A stretch of DNA of 64,000 bases, taken from the NCBI RefSeq assembly GCF_009680455.1, contig NZ_WKRD01000007.1, positions 1 to 64,000 on the forward strand, written 5' to 3'. Both the position numbers and the translations under genes were made by a program. This DNA is from Lachnospira eligens (GTDB lineage: Bacteria; Bacillota; Clostridia; Lachnospirales; Lachnospiraceae). Each line of letters starts with the position of its first letter. The first letter of the stretch is position 1. The notes below the pieces were generated by a model. It saw only the letters and a list, made by a program, of their open reading frames with translations. It had not been told where the DNA came from and did no database searches. Below are positions 59,954 to 64,000 of the stretch, one piece after another.

Positions 59954-60625
59954 ATGAATAATGATGCATTAAAGATAAGTAATCTGTATGACCTTAATGA
60001 GACTATTGCAGCAAAGGTATTTGAAGACTGTACATATCCATGGGAAGTACTTGCAAAGATTGGTGATTTTATTGTAGAACTTGGCAATTCACTGCCAGAA
60101 GATGAATATGAGAAGCGTGGGGAGAATATATGGGTTCACAGAACTGCAAATGTATTTCCATCAGCTTATATTGCAGGACCTGCAATTATCGGTAAAGATG
60201 CAGAGGTAAGACACTGTGCATTTATCCGTGGAAAAGCTATTGTAGGTGAAGGCGCTGTTGTTGGTAATTCAACTGAGCTTAAGAATGTAATTCTTTTTAA
60301 TAAGGTACAGGTTCCACATTATAATTATGTTGGAGATTCAATTCTTGGATTCAAGGCTCATATGGGAGCGGGCTCAATAACATCTAATGTTAAGTCTGAC
60401 AAGAAGCTTATTACTATTAAAGGACCTGACTGCAATATTGATACAGGTATCAAAAAGATTGGTGCATTTCTTGGAGATAATGTTGAGGTTGGCTGTGGCA
60501 GCGTACTTAATCCTGGAACAATTGTTGGAAGAGAGAGTAATATTTATCCGCTTTCAAGCGTAAGAGGCTTTATTCCGGCAGGTTCCATATATAAGAAGCA
60601 GGGCGAAGTAGTAACTAAGAGATAA
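59954..60625 (+). CDS. GlmU C-terminal-like left-handed beta-helix acyltransferase
   Basis: 223 aa. After a 60-residue lead (ALKISNLYDL, YPWEVLAKIGDFI) the protein is a hexapeptide-repeat left-handed helix. The segment VPHYNYVGDSILGFKAHMGAGSITSN aligns by eye with the acetyltransferase half of GlmU (NHLTYIGD, GAGTITCN), including the catalytic His. The uridylyltransferase half of GlmU is missing. Next to glmS it could acetylate glucosamine 1-phosphate, or it could be a nucleotidyltransferase partner protein. AAAGAGGA precedes the start. It is the last gene before the next leader. Confidence 0.8.
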   Translation: MNNDALKISNLYDLNETIAAKVFEDCTYPWEVLAKIGDFIVELGNSLPEDEYEKRGENIWVHRTANVFPSAYIAGPAIIGKDAEVRHCAFIRGKAIVGEGAVVGNSTELKNVILFNKVQVPHYNYVGDSILGFKAHMGAGSITSNVKSDKKLITIKGPDCNIDTGIKKIGAFLGDNVEVGCGSVLNPGTIVGRESNIYPLSSVRGFIPAGSIYKKQGEVVTKR

Positions 60626-60666
60626 TTATGTGAAATTTTTGTTTTATTAATGTAAAAATGTTGTGT

Positions 60667-60707
60667 CTCACATTGACTAATGCAAAAGTTTGTGAGAAAA
60701 TAGTCAA
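60667..60707 (+). promoter_or_regulatory. Interlocked inverted repeats in the leader of the IscU-like/GGGtGRT operon
   Basis: TCTCACA (60667-60673) is complementary to TGTGAGA (60691-60697), and TTGACTA (60674-60680) to TAGTCAA (60701-60707). Both are perfect 7-bp pairs in the order A-B-A'-B', so they can form a pseudoknot or two exclusive hairpins. An intrinsic terminator hairpin begins 8 nt later. This layout fits a cis-regulatory RNA. Confidence 0.5.
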
Positions 60708-60714
60708 GGCTTGG

Positions 60715-60741
60715 ACGACGGCTTCTGGCCGTCGTTTCATT
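60715..60741 (+). terminator. Terminator or attenuator hairpin before the IscU-like gene
   Basis: ACGACGGC-TTCTG-GCCGTCGT followed by TTCATTT. It lies only 38 nt before the next start codon with no evident promoter in between. It may therefore be an attenuator as well as the end of the glmS operon. Confidence 0.65.
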
Positions 60742-60778
60742 TATAGTAAACACTATGAATTACGAAAGGAGTAATAAG

Positions 60779-61483
60779 ATGATTTACACACAGGAAGTAG
60801 AGAATATGTGTCCAGTAGCACAGGGCGTTCATCACGGAGCAGCTCCAGTGCCAACAGAAGGTAAATGGGTACAGAATAAGAAGGTTGAAGATATTTCAGG
60901 TTTTACACATGGTGTAGGCTGGTGTGCTCCTCAGCAGGGTGCATGTAAGCTTACTCTTAATGTTAAGGAAGGTATCATTCAGGAAGCTTTAGTTGAGACT
61001 ATCGGATGTTCAGGTATGACACATTCAGCAGCTATGGCAGCAGAGATTTTACCAGGACTTACAGTTATGGAAGCTCTTAACACTGACCTTGTCTGTGATG
61101 CAATTAACACAGCTATGAGAGAGTTATTCTTACAGATCGTTTACGGAAGAACTCAGAGTGCATTCTCTGAGGGTGGACTTGCAGTTGGTGCTGGTCTTGA
61201 AGATCTTGGTAAGGGACTTCGTTCTCAGGTTGGTACTATGTATGGTACATTAAAGAAAGGCCCTCGTTACCTTGAGATGGCTGAAGGTTATGTAACAGGT
61301 ATTGCCCTTGATAAGGACAACCAGATTATCGGTTACAAGTTTGTCAGCCTTGGTAAGATGACAGACTTCATTAAGAAGGGTGATGACCCTACAACAGCAT
61401 ATGAGAAGGCTTGCGGACAGTACGGAAGAGTTGCAGATGCTGTTAAGATTATTGACCCAAGAACAGATGAAGAAGTTAAGTAA
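60779..61483 (+). CDS. IscU/NifU-like iron-sulfur scaffold protein, GGGtGRT-associated type
   Basis: 234 aa from ATG 60779, which follows AAAGGAG; an upstream ATG at 60755 overlaps that site. Residues 45-110 resemble IscU: Cys49 and Cys56 (GWCAPQQGACKLTLNV), Cys77 in TIGCSGMTHSAA and Cys106. IscU uses three Cys to hold a nascent Fe-S cluster. The protein is about twice IscU length, with an added C-terminal domain (GPRYLEMAEGYVTGIALD, SLGKMTDFIKKGDD). It is followed after 14 nt by the GGGtGRT gene, its usual partner. No cysteine desulfurase is nearby. The client is unknown. Confidence 0.8.
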   Translation: MIYTQEVENMCPVAQGVHHGAAPVPTEGKWVQNKKVEDISGFTHGVGWCAPQQGACKLTLNVKEGIIQEALVETIGCSGMTHSAAMAAEILPGLTVMEALNTDLVCDAINTAMRELFLQIVYGRTQSAFSEGGLAVGAGLEDLGKGLRSQVGTMYGTLKKGPRYLEMAEGYVTGIALDKDNQIIGYKFVSLGKMTDFIKKGDDPTTAYEKACGQYGRVADAVKIIDPRTDEEVK

Positions 61484-61497
61484 GGAGGACAATTAGA

Positions 61498-62508
61498 ATG
61501 GCTTTATTTGAATCATATGAGAGAAGAATAGATAAGATTACTTCAGTTCTTAACAGCTATGGTATAGCTAGTATTGAAGAAGCTGAAAAGATTACTAAGG
61601 ATGCCGGATTAGATGTATATGCTATGGTTAAGGGTATCCAGCCAATTTGTTTTGAAAATGCATGCTGGGCTTACACAGTAGGTGCAGCAATCGCTATCAA
61701 GAAGGGTGCAAGAAAGGCTTCAGAAGCTGCTGCAGCTATCGGTGAAGGTCTTCAGGCATTCTGTATTCCAGGTTCAGTTGCTGACCAGAGAAAGGTTGGT
61801 CTTGGACATGGTAACTTAGGAAAGATGTTACTTGAAGAAGAGACAGAATGTTTTGCATTCCTTGCAGGTCATGAATCATTCGCTGCTGCTGAAGGCGCTA
61901 TCGGTATTGCAGAGAAGGCTAACAAGGTTAGACAGAAACCTCTTAGAGTTATCCTTAACGGTCTTGGTAAGGATGCTGCTAAGATTATCTCAAGAATTAA
62001 CGGATTCACATTCGTTGAGACAGAGATGGATTATTCAACAGGCGAAGTAAAGGAAATCTCTAGAACAGCATATTCAGATGGTCTTCGTTCTAAGGTTAAC
62101 TGCTACGGCGCTAACGATGTAACAGAAGGTGTTGCAATCATGTGGAAGGAGAATGTTGATATATCTATCACAGGTAACTCAACAAACCCTACAAGATTCC
62201 AGCATCCAGTTGCAGGTACATATAAGAAGGAAAGACTTGAAGCTGGAAAGAAGTACTTTTCAGTAGCTTCAGGTGGTGGTACAGGACGTACACTTCACCC
62301 AGATAACATGGCAGCAGGTCCTGCTTCTTATGGTATGACAGATACTATGGGACGTATGCACTCAGATGCTCAGTTCGCAGGTTCTTCATCAGTTCCAGCT
62401 CACGTTGAAATGATGGGATTAATCGGAATGGGTAATAACCCTATGGTTGGTGCTACTGTAGCTGTTGCTGTTTCCATTGAGGAAGCTGCTAAGAACGGTA
62501 AATTCTAG
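61498..62508 (+). CDS. GGGtGRT family protein
   Basis: 336 aa, cytosolic. The family is named for the motif ASGGGTGRTLHPDNMA, here at residues about 257-270. Other visible parts are two conserved Cys in GIQPICFENACWAYTVG (about 40-55), GLGHGNLGKML, and a Gly-rich end (GMGNNPMVGATVAVAV). The function of the family is not known to me. AAGGAGG precedes the start, and it is tightly linked to the IscU-like scaffold gene, so it may receive or process an Fe-S cluster. Codon use is strongly optimised. The stop is next to an element boundary. Confidence 0.85.
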   Translation: MALFESYERRIDKITSVLNSYGIASIEEAEKITKDAGLDVYAMVKGIQPICFENACWAYTVGAAIAIKKGARKASEAAAAIGEGLQAFCIPGSVADQRKVGLGHGNLGKMLLEEETECFAFLAGHESFAAAEGAIGIAEKANKVRQKPLRVILNGLGKDAAKIISRINGFTFVETEMDYSTGEVKEISRTAYSDGLRSKVNCYGANDVTEGVAIMWKENVDISITGNSTNPTRFQHPVAGTYKKERLEAGKKYFSVASGGGTGRTLHPDNMAAGPASYGMTDTMGRMHSDAQFAGSSSVPAHVEMMGLIGMGNNPMVGATVAVAVSIEEAAKNGKF

Positions 62509-62564
62509 GAAATCCAGTATTTACGCGGATATGCGGAAGTATGGAAACCTACGGAAAAGTATAG

Positions 62565-62605
62565 GTAACTTACACGTAACTAGCGCGTAACTTACACATG
62601 TAACT
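62565..62605. repeat. Phased GTAACT repeats beside the integrase gene
   Basis: GTAACT begins at 62565, 62576, 62587 and 62600, spaced 11, 11 and 13 bp. The 11-bp word GTAACTTACAC occurs at 62565 and 62587. One unit per helical turn suits an integrase or excisionase arm-site array. Confidence 0.65.
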
Positions 62606-62615
62606 TGCAAAATAT

Positions 62616-62658
62616 AAGAGGGCAGCAGGCGTATAAAAACACCTGTAGCCCTCTTTTT
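62616..62658. terminator. Terminator between the GGGtGRT gene and the integrase gene
   Basis: AAGAGGGC (62616-62623) pairs with GCCCTCTT (62648-62655), with an inner CAGG/CCTG, then five T. T-rich sequence also follows on the minus strand, so it may serve both converging genes. Confidence 0.85.
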
Positions 62659-62681
62659 AATTGCCGCAAATATGCAGCAAT

Positions 62682-63743
62682 TTAGTATATTATCTTTTCT
62701 ATCTCGTCGGTGAGCTCTTGCATACTTCTATGTGTGTATACCTTTTCTGTAACGTCCTCTATCTCGTGTCCTACAATCAGCTTAAGAATATACTCATTCA
62801 TATTTGCAGACTTGGCAGCACTTATAAAAGTATGTCGTGTGTCGTGCGGCTTATGCGACATATTAAAGCGTTTGTTTATTTTCTCGAAGCGTCCGCGGTA
62901 TTTATCGTATGTTAAGTGCGTGCCCTGCTGCCCGTTCTCATCATTAAACAGATAGTCGCTACCCATAGCAACAGCTTTGTTATAATTAGCTGCGACTAGA
63001 TCATATATAGCAGAGTGTATAGGCACAACCCTATTACGTCCTGCGTCAGTCTTAAGACCGCCGAACATTGTACGCGCCTCTAAGTCTATGTCGGCAACCT
63101 TTAGTATTGCCAACTCTTGCGGACGCCAGCCGCTATATATGCCTATAAGCACCATATCGACAAAAGGAAAGCTCACGTTATCCCAAAGTGTTTGTATCTC
63201 CTCGGAACTAAACGGAATACGTACAATTTTAGGTTTGCCACGCTTTACACCCTCACACAATGCCGCATAGTCCTTTTCTACAATGTCGTATTTAAGGCAG
63301 TACTTATACATTAAGTTATACATACTTTTCATACGCTGCTTAGTGCTGTCGCCTACTTTAGCGTCGTGTATGGTACCCTCTAAGTGGTTCGGGCGTATGT
63401 CACGCATACGCATATTGTGTAGTGGTTTAGAGTGATTAAAGGCAGCAACCCAAGAACGGCACGAGCTGGGAGTAACCTTTACAAAATGCTCTTTACTCCA
63501 ACGCTCGTATACTTCAGCAAAAGTAATAGAGCTTGTCTCTATGTCGTACGGATTCTGGTTATAATTCATAAGAGCAGTTAAAGCCTCTTGCCTCGTCGGA
63601 TAATATCCGATAGTTAAATAACGCTGCTTAGTCCTGCCTGTCGCCTCGTCAATATCCCAGCCTTTAGTTTTTCGAGCTATCCAAGGGTTACGGCGTTTAC
63701 CACCCTGTTTATATACGCTACCCATTCCATTAGCAAGTTTCAT
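62682..63743 (-). CDS. int: Tyrosine recombinase/integrase of a mobile element
   Basis: 353 aa from the ATG at 63743, with GAGG about 9 nt upstream. It has an N-terminal AP2-like arm-binding region (MGSVYKQGGKRRNPWIARK), a SAM-like core-binding region (ITFAEVYERWSKEHF), and the catalytic domain with the Arg in YSGWRPQELAIL, the His-x-x-Arg in HDTRHTFISAAK, and the late His and Tyr in VGHEIEDVTEKVYTH. It should integrate and excise the element whose end lies just downstream. Arginine codons are mostly CGN, unlike the AGA of neighbouring genes, which supports foreign origin. The rest of the element lies beyond the window. Confidence 0.93.
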   Translation of the reverse strand: MKLANGMGSVYKQGGKRRNPWIARKTKGWDIDEATGRTKQRYLTIGYYPTRQEALTALMNYNQNPYDIETSSITFAEVYERWSKEHFVKVTPSSCRSWVAAFNHSKPLHNMRMRDIRPNHLEGTIHDAKVGDSTKQRMKSMYNLMYKYCLKYDIVEKDYAALCEGVKRGKPKIVRIPFSSEEIQTLWDNVSFPFVDMVLIGIYSGWRPQELAILKVADIDLEARTMFGGLKTDAGRNRVVPIHSAIYDLVAANYNKAVAMGSDYLFNDENGQQGTHLTYDKYRGRFEKINKRFNMSHKPHDTRHTFISAAKSANMNEYILKLIVGHEIEDVTEKVYTHRSMQELTDEIEKIIY

Positions 63744-63800
63744 ATAGCATAACCTCACTTTCTTATTATGGCGGCTTATTTTCCTAAAAGGGTATAAAAA

Positions 63801-63828
63801 ATAAGCCTATCGGAAACCTTAGGCTTAT
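63801..63828 (-). terminator. Minus-strand terminator or attenuator upstream of int
   Basis: ATAAGCCTA pairs with TAGGCTTAT. On the minus strand a T-rich run follows. It would stop transcripts heading toward int from inside the element. Confidence 0.6.
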
Positions 63829-63830
63829 GC

Positions 63831-63932
63831 TATAATAGTACTTGCGGGGTACATAACAAGCGGAGCCTTTTAAGTTTCGTTAGTTGTGTGTCTATGTAGC
63901 CGTTCCTGCGCCAACAGGGGCGGCTATTTTTA
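63831..63932 (+). ncRNA. Possible small RNA with its own -10 box and terminator
   Basis: TATAAT at 63831-63836 could start a transcript near 63843. A 12-bp stem (63897-63908 with 63915-63926, two G-T pairs) plus a T-run ends it near 63932, giving about 90 nt with no convincing ORF. No good -35 box is seen, so support is modest. Confidence 0.35.
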
Positions 63933-64000
63933 TATTGAATTTTACAAATATTACCATAAGACATATGCGCAGCCGTCAAGTATAATAAATACTAAAAGAG
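63933..64000. other. Window edge, no feature seen
   Basis: AT-rich sequence inside the mobile element. I see no gene, repeat or clear signal before the window ends. Confidence 0.4.

Noticed and set aside
62565..62605. CRISPR-like repeats
   Set aside because: Units are 6-11 bp with 11-13 bp periodicity and no spacers; they lie beside an integrase and fit arm-site repeats.

Overview
This is an AT-rich chromosomal segment, most likely from a pectin-degrading gut Lachnospiraceae bacterium (Clostridia). Lachnospira or Eubacterium eligens relatives are my best guess, from family knowledge rather than a search. Supporting signs are Gram-positive Shine-Dalgarno sites, AGA-dominated arginine codons, a CIRCE/HrcA heat-shock operator, an IscU-like/GGGtGRT gene pair, a DUF4250 gene, pyruvate phosphate dikinase, and secreted pectin-active enzymes with Thr- or Pro-rich linkers. 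I find 50 intact protein genes (two short ones, of 52 and 56 codons, are easily missed), a GntR-regulator remnant, a possible 9-codon upstream ORF and one tRNA. There is no rRNA, CRISPR array or intact insertion sequence.

Layout. 1-3.2 kb: tRNA-Trp, a DNA-deoxyinosine glycosylase, a dead GntR fragment, then an operon of a GNAT acetyltransferase, two tandem HypB-like GTPases and a 52-aa membrane protein. 3.1-8 kb: a cytosolic subtilase, an SDR, carbamate kinase and AsnB. 8-15.2 kb: a dense cluster of isocitrate dehydrogenase, a PF06541 membrane protein, a membrane-anchored GDPD, PTS enzyme I, HflX and DHFR. 15.3-18.5 kb: a zinc-ribbon membrane protein and a flotillin. 18.6-22.8 kb: an envelope cassette of transglutaminase lipoprotein, MBOAT acyltransferase, SGNH-like partner and lipoprotein. 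22.9-25.2 kb: divergent amidase-SPOR and SpoIID/PG-binding genes. 25.2-32.1 kb: hybrid-cluster protein, then a glycerate module (CdaR regulator, GntP permease, tartronate semialdehyde reductase, glycerate kinase). 32.1-41.8 kb: ClpB under CIRCE, an Rpn-type nuclease amid repeats, DUF4250, PPDK, uracil permease and UPRT. 41.9-45.1 kb: MATE pump, KDPG aldolase and an aminotransferase. 45.2-47.9 kb: a cytosolic ParB-like/BMP fusion with a metallophosphoesterase. 48.1-54.0 kb: a two-catalytic-module PL1-PL9 pectate lyase and a pectin acetylesterase with a sortase-like tail. 54.1-60.6 kb: Asd, HD nucleotidase, TopB, GlmS and a GlmU-C-like acyltransferase. 60.6-62.5 kb: the IscU-like/GGGtGRT operon behind a leader with interlocked inverted repeats and a terminator. 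62.5-64 kb: the end of an integrated element (tyrosine integrase, phased repeats, a possible small RNA).

How the genes fit together. The extracellular PL1-PL9 lyase and acetylesterase would release pectin oligomers. KDPG aldolase completes uronate breakdown to pyruvate and glyceraldehyde 3-phosphate. PPDK, isocitrate dehydrogenase and PTS enzyme I link this to central metabolism. The glycerate module is a separate regulated catabolic unit. The most promising undescribed items are the interlocked-repeat leader before the IscU-like/GGGtGRT pair, the ParB-BMP fusion with its structured leader and phosphoesterase partner, and the HypB-HypB-small membrane protein operon. All functions are read from sequence motifs without database searches.
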